A stretch of DNA of 64,000 nt from Sequoia sempervirens (taxonomy: Eukaryota > Streptophyta > Pinopsida > Cupressales > Cupressaceae): positions 124,001 to 188,000 of the forward strand of contig VDFB02115076.1 in the NCBI GenBank assembly GCA_007258455.2. Direction: 5' to 3'. This document shows positions 1-10,510 of the stretch, piece by piece. Both the position numbers and the translations under genes were made by a program. The number at the start of each line of letters is the position of its first letter. Position 1 is the stretch's first letter. Under the pieces are notes generated by a model that saw nothing but the letters and a program-made list of their open reading frames with translations, was not told the origin of the DNA and searched no databases.

Positions 1-146
1 GGCGGCTTGCATGTGTGAGGTGATATCAACCGTTGCCATTTTTCTTGATTATAGCCCTCATTGATTACTCCTTTATTTCCATTATTACTCCCATCATAAT
101 CTTAAGCCAAAAAAGGAAAAATTTAGACAACATCGATGTTTGAAAT

Positions 147-166
147 TTAGCAACGTTGCAGGAAAG
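147..166 (+). other. Degenerate Athila-like primer-binding site
   Basis: The stretch resembles the common plant gypsy/Athila post-LTR sequence (TGGCGCCGTTGCCGGGGA type), here reading like TTAGCAACGTTGCAGGA. It lies about 80 bases before the ORF at 244, where a 5' LTR would end. If it is a real primer-binding site, bases 1-146 are the tail of a 5' LTR. I could not match those bases to the LTR-like region at 2720-3574, so the pairing is unproven. Confidence 0.35.
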
Positions 167-243
167 AGAAATTGGGCTTTCAGACAGAGATTGCAAGAAG
201 GGAAACTTTGTAGAGCAATTGTTTGATTGTAGACAACTGAACA

Positions 244-2340
244 ATGGGAGGTGGGTTAATCAGGAATGAACCCATAGTTCATGACGTATTACTACAAGAT
301 GCACTTTCACAGTCTAAATTCAGAAACTGTGGCTGGTTAGACAATTTCCCAAAGCTTAATGGTTTTGATGAAAATGTTGCATTGAAATTTTCCCAGACAT
401 TGTCTGATGGAAAATCCACGGTAAAAGGGCTGGAAGTATTGGCTACTGAAGAAAGAATTGCAGAAGTTACAGGGTTTCCTGTTGACGATGAAAATTATCC
501 TACTTCCAGAGATGCCAGGTCAACTAGGGCCGAATTTACAGAACCTGGTGACCCTCCATTGAGTGTGGACAAACAAGGTGCAAAAAGAACCTCTCTACCC
601 GAGCAAGTAGTTGTTCATGTTGTGAAGTACATTACCTGCAAAGGTCTCTAGTCAAATCTACATTTTGTGCACTTCAAACTTCTAAATCATATGAGGTACA
701 AGAGAAGAATGAATGTGCCAAACATGCTATACCACCTTCTCTCAATCATGGCGGATGAGACCCAAAAATGTAGGGATAATTCTGTTTCCCACCATTGTCT
801 GATCAAATTGTTAGTTGAAAAGTCTTTGCATGATGTGTCTGACATGACTTGGGAAGAATTCTTAAAAATGATCAAATCAAACTAGAGCATTTGCGACCCA
901 AGGTTTTTCCTCAACCTCGTAGGGCTAGCAGAAGATTGAGCACAGTTGAAGCTACTCCTGGTGCTTCAACTTCTGGCATGGGCCCTAGTGCAAACCCTCC
1001 TGCAACTAAACAAACCATAGAAATTAGCTCTTCTGAGGCAGAGCATTTAGACAAAGAAAGTTCCTCTTCATATTCTGATGATGATGTTCCTCTTGGCATC
1101 TTATTGAGAACTAGGGCACAAAAGAAAGAGGCAAAAATAAATAAGGGAAAAGCTAAAAGGAAAACTATAGGAAAGAAAGTGCCAAGCTCTAAGAAACATA
1201 AGGCTAAAACTATTCTTCCTGCAGCCGAAGAACACGAGAGCCCTCTTAGGAAATCAAGACCAACTGGGCTAGCCTTTGGTGTGTCTCCACAGGGAAGCTG
1301 TAGGAATAGAGAAACGTCACAAGAGGATACAGAGGCCCCAATGGGACAGGTAAATGTCAAGGAAAAGGACATATTTGAGGAAGCAACAAATGTAACCTTG
1401 GCAGACCTTGCTACCATTGATGAACAAGTTGAAAGTCAAGAGTTTGAGGAAAATCAGGAGCTCCTATAGCAAGAGTTCTTGCAGCAAGAGGAAGATCTAG
1501 AACAAGAAACCCTACAGACAAAATTGGGAGAATAGTCAACACTTCTGGAACTGGAATTGGCCAAACATTCAGAATTCCTATAACCAGTGCTAGAGGAAGA
1601 ACAAGCATCTATTCCAATAAATTTTTTGGTAGGAATACATAGACCCTCTGATTTTTCAATGCACATGGTAGCTACGAATTTATGGAAAGAGATGCAAAGA
1701 AGGGAAGAAGAGTGGAAGGAGAAGAAATGTAGGCTGAAGAAAGAAATTCAAAAGAGAGATGAGGAGATTGAAGGCAAGGATGCAAAAATTGCTACTTTAA
1801 AGAAGGTGGACAATATGACAGCCTTGGTACCTCAGATATTAGAATGCAGGACTTCTCCAAGAGTTTATGCCCTGTATCTGAAGGAGAAGCATCTTTCTTT
1901 TAAATTGGAAAGGATTGTTTCAGGTTTGAATCCTTCCATTGAGACTCCTCTTGAATTTTTCAATGCTTATTGGATTGCTCCTCCTGAAATGAAGAATTTG
2001 TTGTGTGAATTCTACTTACATAATTATGTTGTGACCCAAGACCATGATTGGAATCCACTATTGTATGTTGGGGATGTCCAATTTAGGGAATTCATGTCTT
2101 GAATACAAAATGAGATTAGTTGGGGAAAATAATTCAGAACTTATAAGCAAGTTGAATCCAACACTCCCCTGTCCATCAGGGCTGAATCTAGGAACCCAGG
2201 GAGCATTTTCATGGATTGGCACATAATTTTTTATAGACCAAGCTATGGAAATAGGATCTTGTCTGAAAGAGAGGAAGTTTATAAAGAATATGAGGAGGTA
2301 GCAAAAATGAAAGGAGAATATGTGATGGGATACCTATCAC
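244..2340 (+). pseudogene. Retroelement ORF, plant transposon-protein type, degenerate
   Basis: One long reading path runs through this region. It starts at ATG 244, crosses a TAG at 649-651, shifts frame near 870 and continues through in-frame stops at 1467, ~1533 and ~1578 to about 2100, with further broken coding to ~2340. The N-terminal part (GWLDNFPKLNGF, IAEVTGFPVDDENY, FKLLNHMRYKRR) has the look of the 'putative plant transposon protein' domain found in Athila-like and related elements. The middle is Ser/Asp-rich followed by a strongly basic stretch (KKEAKINKGKAKRK) that could be a nuclear-localisation or nucleic-acid-binding segment. The part from 1690 to 1800 is a charged coiled coil (EEEWKEKKCRLKKEIQKRDEE). 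No reverse transcriptase or integrase follows, so this is a non-autonomous or deleted element. Family assignment is inference from pattern, not from a search. Confidence 0.5.
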
Positions 2341-2495
2341 AAAGGTGAAGCAACCTATCTGGTGAGTTAAAATAGGATGAGCCTCACTCTATGCAGAATT
2401 GTGCTACAACACTTAAGAGAGTTGATAGATATATATAGATTGGAAGGGAAAATAAATTATTTTGGCTCCCACTAACTTTTCAGCCACCTATCCTA

Positions 2496-2708
2496 TTGTG
2501 GCATGTGTCAAATTTCAGGTTTTACCAGTATGATATAGCTACAAAGAGACAAAGATGGAGCAGATTGGACAAACAACAAGAGTTTTATTGGGACCATAAT
2601 TCAGAAACTATAGAAACTGATATAGGAAAGTCGGCAGTTACAAACTTCAGGGCATTAACAAAGCAAAGGAACAACCCTCCTTCTATTGGAGGACCAACAA
2701 AGTCTTAG
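2496..2708 (+). pseudogene. C-terminal tail of the same retroelement ORF
   Basis: A 70-codon open stretch ends in TAG just before a run of seven or so G residues. It reads WSRLDKQQEFYWDHN and SAVTNFRALTKQRNN and is hydrophilic. Its position between the broken ORF and the polypurine tract makes it the likely last coding part of the element that starts at 244. I recognise no domain in it. Confidence 0.3.
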
Positions 2709-2719
2709 GTTGGGGGGAG

Positions 2720-3574
2720 TGATGAGTCCAATTTATGACTCAATTTTGATAGAAGTTTATTGTCTATTTGTCGTAGTTTTCATAGACTTTAATGTTTGGA
2801 TGTTGATCTTTTTATAATATTTCCCCAAAACCATAGACATTGGGCATAAGCTTATTTCTGCAATCTTTAATGACATTGACATGCTATATGAACTATCTGT
2901 GTTGATTTTACATGTGGATTAATGAATGCTACTTTAAGATAGTTACATATATGCAATTGTTGTGCATTCTAATATTGTCTTGTAGATATAATTAGCTTCC
3001 TTCACAATTAAATAATATTTTTCCAGCTGGTCATTCGCTATAATGGTCAAAAAGGTGGTTATGCAAAGGTCAACGAAGAAAAGACTATCAACGGTGGGAG
3101 ATTCCTCATTCAAATAGAAGTTGTAATCACCTTGTAAATGGTCTTAATTATCTGTTGAGTGAATATAGGTGTTACTATTGTGCTAAATTTGTGTTGAGGA
3201 AAACATGTTTGACCAGATTCCACGCATGTGTAACCATCTCTCCACTTTTCATGCTTTCCCTAAAGTGGCGTTCTCCTAATCTGTTGGAGTTGACTGCCTT
3301 GCTAGGTGATTAGTTAGTAGCTTTTCTCCCTATAAATAAGACTTGGATGCTCCTTCAAAAGGGGGTGCTTAATCTGATGATGTACTCACATTCTTAGTTT
3401 TTCAGTAATGATGCTCTATTGTATTTGTGTTTTCCAATAAATAAAATGAGTTTATAAGTTTGTGCACCTGAGTTTACATTTGTCTTAAGGGATACTCATC
3501 CAAGGGGGCCCACTTGGTGATAATTCTATCCTTTAGCTTAGTTGTTACTTTTTGTTCAGTAATTAGTTAAAAAT
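2720..3574 (+). repeat. Probable LTR following polypurine tract
   Basis: A purine run (TTGGGGGGAG, 2710-2719) is directly followed by TGATGAGTCC, the usual arrangement at a 3' LTR. Inside lie a TATA-like TATAAATA near 3331 and an AATAAATAAA poly(A)-like signal near 3437, in the order expected of an LTR. The 3' boundary is uncertain: AATTTGGCACCGACTG at about 3572 looks like a primer-binding site. That would make the same LTR the 5' LTR of a neighbouring tandem element. No terminal CA is obvious and no partner LTR is visible in the window. Confidence 0.45.
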
Positions 3575-4693
3575 TTGGCACCGACTGTTCTTACAGCCAC
3601 TAGAATTTCATTATGTAACTGTTCCTGTAGCCAAAGCAGACAAAGTAGTTTCCTATTTGTTTGCTCAGATTTTTATTTCTGTCATGCATTTCAGCTTAGT
3701 TGTTGGTTGATGCTCAACACTTATGTTATTTCTTTCCAAGCAATTTACCATCAACATTATGTCTTTCTTAGTTGTAGAATGAATATGGCTACTTTGGATC
3801 CTTAGTGCACATACTGTGCTGACCCATTTCAAGTTCACATCCCTGGGTTGACAAGTTAAATGCACCTTCATGATGATTGAAATAGCTATTCAGATTAGAT
3901 GTCCAATCTTTGAATCACAACTATTAGGGCTTAGTTGTTAGATCATTGTAGGAGGCCAACAAGGCAAAGGCTCTATTCTTGTACTGTATGAAGTGGCCTG
4001 GAGCCACACAGAGCATCAAGAGTGAAATGGACTCCATTGAGTCCCAAATTAAAAATGCTTCAAGTGCCTATGATTTGGCACATGATTTGATTGGAAACAG
4101 AAGAAAACTATAGAATATTTGCATGAGAGATTCTTCTAGCTACATGCCCAAAAGGAGAAAATCATTTTGCAGCTTGGAAATATAAGGGACTTGGTGAATT
4201 CCAAATTCATATCTATTTCAAGTGCCATTTTGAGTGCTAACAAGGCTACACAGATCAATTTGGTACCTAGCACTTTGGAAGAAGGAGAATAAATTATAAT
4301 GGAGCTAGAGACAAAATGCATGATTCTTGGGACATCAAAGAAGATTCGGGAAGAAGGTAAGTAGGCCTGAAAAATACATGTGCAAAAGCTTCAAGAGTCA
4401 ATTTCCTTCGGTTGACAAATTCTTTATGCATTTCAATTTTTCAATTTTAGATTCTTTGTACATATGTCAGTTATATAAAGTGGTTTCCATTACAAGTTTT
4501 TGGTTTTTCTATGGTACATAACTTAGGGGGAGTCAATTCAATTCTTTAATCTATACATATGTATATATTCCTTAGGGGGAGATCTGATATGTGTTAGAAA
4601 AGTTTTTGTATGTGCCCTTTGCCCTTGATGTCAAAGGGAGGTAATATTTTGGAGATGTTTAGGCATTTTTTCATCATTGACAAAGAGGGATAT
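3575..4693 (+). mobile_element. Decayed copia-type internal tail with polypurine tract
   Basis: Around 3950-4330 a broken reading frame reads SEMDSIESQIKNASSAYDLAHDLI and then LHAQKEKIILQLGNIRDLV, interrupted by stops; it looks like a coiled-coil fragment of a retroelement protein. Two GGGGGAG runs at 4527 and 4575 and an AAAGAGGGATAT run at 4682-4693 precede an LTR start (TGTTGAAAG). This is the usual copia 3' end, where a GGGGGAG-type polypurine tract abuts TGTTGA. No intact domain is visible. Confidence 0.4.
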
Positions 4694-5907
4694 TGTTGAA
4701 AGAATGAGGAGTCTCTTATTGATGTTGTTGTTGGCAACATGAGCATGTGGGATAAGCACAAGGTATATTGTTATGCATTGTAGTGTTGTCATTAACGTCA
4801 ACATTATATCTTACTTTAGAGACCATGGTGCAAATCATTTTGGTTGGCTCTAACATGTTTTAGGATGTTTGTATAAGACAATTTTGCAAGAAGGTTTGAT
4901 TTGGTAAAGATAATTGTGATGAATATTGACTAAGTATTTATACCAGTGATTTTGTGTACAAAGCATTCGATAATTGGGTCCGCATTGGCTCATTGTTGAT
5001 GATTTTTCTATATGCTTCTAGTATAATTTTTTTGGCTAGTATAAGAACTTAATTCTAGAATTTCAGCTTGTTTTGGTTTCTAGTTCTAGAGTTATGAGTA
5101 ACAAAAGTTCATCTTAACAATTACAGGGGCTTTCCAGTTCTGTACATATGAATTAGAGATTCTACACTTCTCTACGAATTGGATTTTGACTTTGTGGATT
5201 TAAGGAGATGTTGATGGATGTCAATAGAGCATGCATTCCATATGGCATAGTGTTTTGAAGTTCGCGTGTTCGAATATGGGTATACAGTTGGATAATTTTT
5301 GTATTAGGTCTTCTACAGTGTCGAACTAATAGGATTGAAGGTATGTGAAACTTATTTAAGTATTGTGGAGTTATGTGGGATCTATTATAGGTCCATGCTG
5401 ACCTATTTCAAAGTATTTTTGAGATTTGAATCTTGGTGTGAGGCATGTGTGAAGGATTGTGAGATGACAATTTATATTTTGTATATTTTGAATGATACAT
5501 CTAATTAGGTTGACCTAATTGATGTTATGGGTAAAGCAGTTATATAAGCTAGATCATTTTCGGTGTTTTGAATGTCATATATATGTGATGTGAATGATGC
5601 AAACTGAGCTAATACATTGAGAACTTAAGTTGTGAATGTTGAGTAGATTATTAGAGTGATATAAATGCAGAGGAAGGAAAAGTGTTAGATCAAAATTAGA
5701 TGAAGTGTGTAAAGTCAGTCTATTGGGCTTCATTGGAACAATATTTCATGCATATGATAGATGTAGTTATAACAGTTCAATCTAGGTTGTGAGCCACAAA
5801 CTTTTTTATCTCTTTTCTTCTTTTAGTGGGCAGTGAGTCCACCTGCAGTGAGAACTTTTGTAATATGCTATAACCAATTATAATATATTGTAAGCTAATC
5901 CTCACCA
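4694..5907 (+). repeat. Truncated copia-type LTR
   Basis: It starts TGTTGAAAG after a polypurine tract. Its distal half is clearly homologous to the LTR ending at 35993. Both contain ACATCTAATTAGGT-GACCTAATTGATGTT, GTGAGTCCACCT and TAATATATTGT-AGCTAATC-TCAC in the same order. The match stops at about 5907, whereas the second copy runs on to a primer-binding site, so the end of this LTR is lost. The two copies are well diverged, so they belong to old insertions of one family. Confidence 0.6.
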
Positions 5908-6756
5908 TTCTTGACTCAGATTGGAATCATGATAAAGAAACAACAAACCTGATGCCAAATAACACTCCAAAAAACTCTCGAATTGGCACAACCCTAGAAT
6001 CTATAAAGCAACAGTTGATTGACAAATGATTTGGAACTAAAATGAAGTGTAAAGATCAAAATTGCACTCTACCAACTATTAAAATATCCAAGTAATCTCC
6101 ATGACACCCATCAGGGAAAAACTAAAAGAATGACATACCTGGTACATATACAGAAAAAAGGGCATGGATGACAATGTAGAGCTCCTTAATACCCTTTCCA
6201 ATGGTGCAAGAATCATGAAAATCAGAGATCGTGGCAAAAAGTTATGAGCTCGGGAGTTGTAAAGGAAGATCTGACTTCAATCAGCAACAAATATCATAAA
6301 ATAGAAAAATTTCCAAAAATAACCTACATCGCTTCAAAAATTACAAAGCCAACTTTCCAACAATATATTGTTCAAAAAAAAATTCCTCCTGGATTGCAAT
6401 TTATGGAAAAGGGGAAAAAGGCCCTATTTAGGGCATGCACAAACTAATTAGGCACAAAAATTAAGCCCTCAAGAGCTAAAAAACTAGATGGCTAAAGGCC
6501 CATATTCCCACAATTGGCACTTAGGGTTACAAAAGGTGCACTACTGACTCATCACCAACAGACCTGTGGGTGAGTGATGGGGGTGATAGGCCAAAGCCGC
6601 ACCCCTTGGGGCTTAGCCCCTTCCGCTAAGGTGGAACCGTAGGGCATTCCCCTAAGTGTCCAAGTAATCCAATCAATGGTTGGTATTGAAAACATTTAAA
6701 CTATGAAATAAAAATTAAACCTACTAATTATTCATTGTGATTCGAACCGATGACTA
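5908..6756. other. No gene recognised; GC-richer patch and tRNA-like B box
   Basis: I see no credible coding region here. A short GC-richer patch near 6590-6655 (GCACCCCTTGGGGCTTAGCCCC) differs from its AT-rich surroundings. On the minus strand, 6740-6751 reads GGTTCGAATCAC, a good polymerase III B-box match. No A box is visible at the right distance, so a SINE is possible but not supported. Confidence 0.3.
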
Positions 6757-6960
6757 AGGTATGTGCAAGATCATGATGGGCCAAAAAGTGGCAATGTGAA
6801 AAAAGTTGTGTTTTCCATCGACCCAAAAATGCGAAAATCCTGAGTTGACTTTTTTTTGGCTTGGGTGTCAGTACATTGCTCCAAAGCAATGCCCAAGGCA
6901 AGGAGTACATATCAGATATTCGATTTGAATCCAACTATAAATACAAAATAGTGGCCTTTT
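6757..6960 (+). mobile_element. Terminal sequence of GTGCARGATCATG family, copy A
   Basis: From about 6760 the sequence reads GTGCAAGATCATGATGGG, then CCAAAAAGTGGCAATG, later GAGTTGACTTTTTTTTGGC, CCAAAGCAATGCCCAAGGC and ATCAGATATTCGAT. The same order of blocks occurs at 36185-36300. It also occurs, reverse-complemented, at 30790-31681 and 51590-52441. All four are therefore ends of one repeat family. Copy A is immediately followed by a TATA box and the gene at 7467, so this end may serve as that gene's promoter. The matching opposite end was not found before the assembly gap. Confidence 0.6.
6936..6943 (+). promoter_or_regulatory. TATA box of the transposon gene
   Basis: TATAAATA stands about 190 bases before a 5'-UTR splice donor (7131) and 531 bases before the ATG at 7467. 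It is a canonical plant TATA box correctly oriented for the multi-exon gene downstream. It sits inside or just after the terminal repeat, as expected for a transposon-borne promoter. Confidence 0.45.
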
Positions 6961-7092
6961 AAAATCATTTTAGTCATTTTATGTTGAGGGCACACAATGA
7001 GAGCGATGTCTGGCTATCAGATAGCCAATGGCCTTTTAAAATCATTTTAGTCATTTTATGCTGAGGGCGCACAGTGAGAGCGACAGCTGGAT
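6952..7092 (+). repeat. 77-bp tandem duplication in promoter/5' leader
   Basis: A segment starting TGGCCTTTTAAAATCATTTT at 6952 recurs at 7029, offset by 77 bases, through GAGGGC-CACA-TGAGAGCGA with few changes. The duplication lies between the TATA box and the 5'-UTR intron. Each copy ends next to a short palindrome (CTATCAGATAG, then GATATCAGATATC). Confidence 0.75.
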
Positions 7093-7130
7093 ATCAGATA
7101 TCCAATTTGAGTAGATATCTGATTTTGAAG

Positions 7131-9541
7131 GTAAGTTTTTTTTTTTAATCGATTTTTCTATTAGATTTGTATACTTTTAAGTAGTTTTTTATGGATTTTT
7201 ATGAAAAAGTAGGGTTTTTATTGATTTTTATTAAAAACTAGAGTTCTGATAGTTTTTAAATGAAATTAAATGTTTTATGGATTTTGATTAAAACTAGTAT
7301 TGTTTATGTATTTTATTCCAAAACTATAGTTTTATATTTATGGATTTTTGATGTCACAAAGTAGGGTTTTGGGATTTTATTAAAAACTAGGGTTTTTTTA
7401 CAATAATTTCATTTATATTGTGTAATTTCAATTAGATTAATTAGTTTTTAACTTTAATTAGGTATTATGGCTGAGAATGAAAATGCACAAATTCCAAACA
7501 CTTCACCACCTCCGCAGCCATCAATTGAAGACTTAATTGGTGAAAAATTGGAGCAATTGAGGGGCATTTGTGATGTTTATAAGACAATCCCTCGATTATC
7601 CGAGATGACAAACACATTGAAGGAAATAATTAAAAATATAGAAACCCTCTCCACCCAACATAATGCTTTTCATTCATGGTGAGAAGACATGAAGGAAATA
7701 TTATCTGAGAGGACAAATACATTGAAGGAAATAATTAAAAATATAGAAACCCTCTCCACCCAACATAATTCCTTTCATTCATAGCGAGAAGACATGAGGG
7801 AATATTACGCATGTGGATTGTCTCATGATGATGTGAAAGATCTCCAAATAACAAAATCCCAAATAGCCTCTTTATTCATTAACCCCTACACCGGTTTGCC
7901 AGTTAATGTTAATAAACCAAAACTTTCTATAAAATGATGCACAAATAAGGACATTGTAGATAAATTTTAGAATCATTGGTGTATGGTTTTTGATAAACCA
8001 CCGAACAACAATTGTGATATACTATTTTACTTTATTAAAAAATTATACGTTGACTTTGTGTTAGGGCATCATATCAATTACTTTGACATTAAACCCTTCC
8101 AGGGCATCGGTGGAGGTATGCCCTAGGATAGACCAGGGGCAATTAGAGTAGTCTCACACCCATATGTTCCCCCTCCTCCCCTTCCTCTACCACCTCCAGT
8201 ATATCATCTGGATATTATCCAGGATGCAGCCACATAGACTATCTAGGCTATTCACTCTTTGAGTGGTCTTTTGGTTTCGCATGCTTCTATAGTAGCTCAG
8301 AAACATTCTAGTGATGTTGGTGATGGCTCGAGTGTTGTTGCATCATCCTCCTTAGGTCCACATATTTGTGTGCCACATAATTGCACTATGTGCCACCAGA
8401 TATGCTTGGGTCCTCTTGTACAACCCGCTGAGAATCCCTTGGACACTTTTGATTATGACCTCCATGATGTGGACATTATAATCAGATGCAAGGGAGTGGA
8501 GTGCACCCTACAAAGTCCTCTCCAGCTAGAGAGGGGGACATTGGAGTAGTGACACAGGTAAGATTTAAGTTGTAAATTCATAACTTACATTTATTTTAAA
8601 TGAATATTAATAAGAGATAGTACCAAGTACTAATATTTATTTACATCGTCTATTTAACAGTTGATGTCTGAGGAGGAGCTCACACAGGTGATTGATAGCA
8701 CCCTTAAGGCCATTTCATTTGGCCTCGACATGCACACAGTATATATTTTTGCACTCACTCGTTTACATTTTTTTATTATATATACTTGCTTGTCATTTGA
8801 ATTGTCATTAATGAAATTATATAATAACTAATATGTTTATCTTATTTTCCTCTTGTAGGAAATACCTAGTGCGAGCGAGGTGTAGCCTTGTCCAGACTAT
8901 GGAGGTGCAATGTTAGATAAGGGGAAGGTAATTGAACTCAAATTCGATTGAATTAATATTTTTAAGATCTTATATTGATTATACATACATCGACATAGAT
9001 TGGTAGTTTCATATGTACTTGTCATATTTTTTATGTACAGGCAGTTATGAGCTATACATCATTGTTGACAAGTGTCACAATGCCTGAAGGAGTAGGTATT
9101 GGAACACCTCAAGGAGTAGGTGTTGAAACACCTCAAGGAGATAAAGAAAAAGATCAGCCTAAAGAGGTATGTGTTTATTTTATTTTGTGTTTGGTAAATA
9201 TGTTCCTATTACTGACAATCGTACGCTAACTTGGATCAATTTTATTTTTGTGTTTACATATATAGATTGACATTTGAAAAGTTGGTTTGGTTGGTTCTTT
9301 GAGAGGGGCATATTTTAAAACTCCCGACCCTTTAAAGAGACATATATTTCAGGTAATCAAGATTTCAATTTTAGAGTTTAATTAAAATTCAATGTATATT
9401 GATTTTTATGTTAATTGTTTGATTTTAAATTATATAGTATAACTAATCTCAATTGTGGTTTGAATTTTTATTGTGCAGCTACCTTCAGAGCCAAAGAGTG
9501 ATTCAAAGAGGCTCCATTTTGATGATCCACCAGTAGTTTAG
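7131..9541 (+). pseudogene. Unknown six-exon transposon-associated gene, copy 1
   Basis: The gene model comes from splice signals and open frames. A 5'-UTR intron spans 7131-7461, and exon 1 opens at ATG 7467. Later exons are 8661-8738, 8859-8927, 9041-9166, 9266-9352 and 9479-9541 (stop TAG). The four internal exons are multiples of three in one frame, bounded by GT and AG. Exon 1 stays in a single frame to about 8549, broken only by stops (TGA 7680, TAG ~7782 and others), with no frameshift. The protein starts MAENENAQIPNTSPPPQPS, has a helical N-terminus with a 99-bp internal duplication (NTLKEIIKNIETLSTQHN twice), a conserved block YFIKKLYVDFVLG-INYFDI, a proline run, and a last exon rich in charged residues. 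It is homologous to the minus-strand gene at 24.3-26.0 kb. Function is unknown. It lies upstream of, and convergent with, the DDE-like pseudogene at 16.7-19.1 kb, so it may be a second transposon protein. Confidence 0.6.
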
Positions 9542-10000
9542 GATGAGATAGACATTTTGGCATGTAAATTTTGAATAGATATCAAGATGGCATATGCCAC
9601 ATTTTGTAAAAATTTATTTGAGTTGGTGTCGATGCCATTTTTGTATATGGACATACACTTGATTATTGGATAATTTGATATATAGAAGTTGACAATCAAA
9701 ATTTAATTTGTTCCTCATGTGCATGATTAAACTCTTTGAAAATTTAATCTTGAGTAATGGTTAAATATCAATGTACAATAGCATAAAAAAGAATGGTTAT
9801 ATTATGTAGTTTATATTCATATCACTGATTGCATTGCATTGCACATCTTTCAAACTCAAAGCATTACTTCACATTGCATAAATAACAACTAGATTCTTAT
9901 AGATGAAAAATATTCAATTACAATATAGTTTTTACGAAGTCAACCTAAGCAGTTATGCATTTACTTCACATTGCATAACTAATAACTAGGAGCATTTGTC
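9542..10000. other. No gene seen
   Basis: AT-rich sequence downstream of the last exon of the preceding gene. It contains no open frame of note. Direct copies of ACTTCACATTGCATAA at about 9866 and 9963 are the only repeat I noticed. Confidence 0.4.
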
Positions 10001-10004
10001 AATT

Positions 10005-10510
10005 GCATTTGCTTGTCATGGAATTCTATGAGACCACATTTCTTTGAGACTTTTTTTCAAACAGTCCACTGCCTTGTCTATGCTACCACATTTTTCATAC
10101 ATTTCTACCAAAGCTTTTTATCAAACAGTTCACTGGCTTGTTGCTATGGCTAAGATCTCAAAACAAGTGCTTTCAGACAAGCTATGGATGCTTGGAAAAA
10201 TTCTATCAAAGCATAATAGTAAGCAATAGCATAGACAAGGCAATGAATTGTTTGAAAAAATGCCTCAAAGAAATGAGGTCTCATGGTGATGGAATTCCAT
10301 GACAATCAAAAGCAATTTTGATTCTCATGGCATTCCATCACCATGAGACACCATTTATTTGAGGTATTTTTTTAAACAGTTGACTACCTTGTTGATTGTC
10401 ATGGCATTTCATCACCATGAGACCTCATTTCATTGAGGAATTTTTTCAAACAATTCACTGCCTTGTCTATGCTACGACATTTTTCATACACATCCATCAA
10501 ATCATTTGAT
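10005..10510. repeat. PPR-gene fragments arranged as an inverted repeat
   Basis: Four short pieces of a pentatricopeptide-repeat gene lie in alternating orientation. On the minus strand, 10020-10130 reads like ALVEMYEKCGSIDKAVDCL, the standard PLS-type PPR motif. The plus strand at 10225-10310 reads IDKAMNCLKK...KEMRSHGD. The minus strand resumes at 10310-10400 and again at 10400-10510. The arms around about 10311 (10262-10310 against 10312-10360, extending outward to ~10230 and ~10395) are reverse complements with about six mismatches in 49 bases. A transcript would fold into a hairpin. None of the pieces can encode a PPR protein. Confidence 0.65.

Noticed and set aside
3572..3590. Second gypsy element starting at the GGCACCGACTG primer-like site
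   Set aside because: No recognisable gag follows and the LTR end lacks CA; the match alone is too weak.
6740..6751. SINE or tRNA gene suggested by a GGTTCGAATC B box
   Set aside because: No A box at suitable distance and no tRNA cloverleaf can be drawn; kept only as a note.
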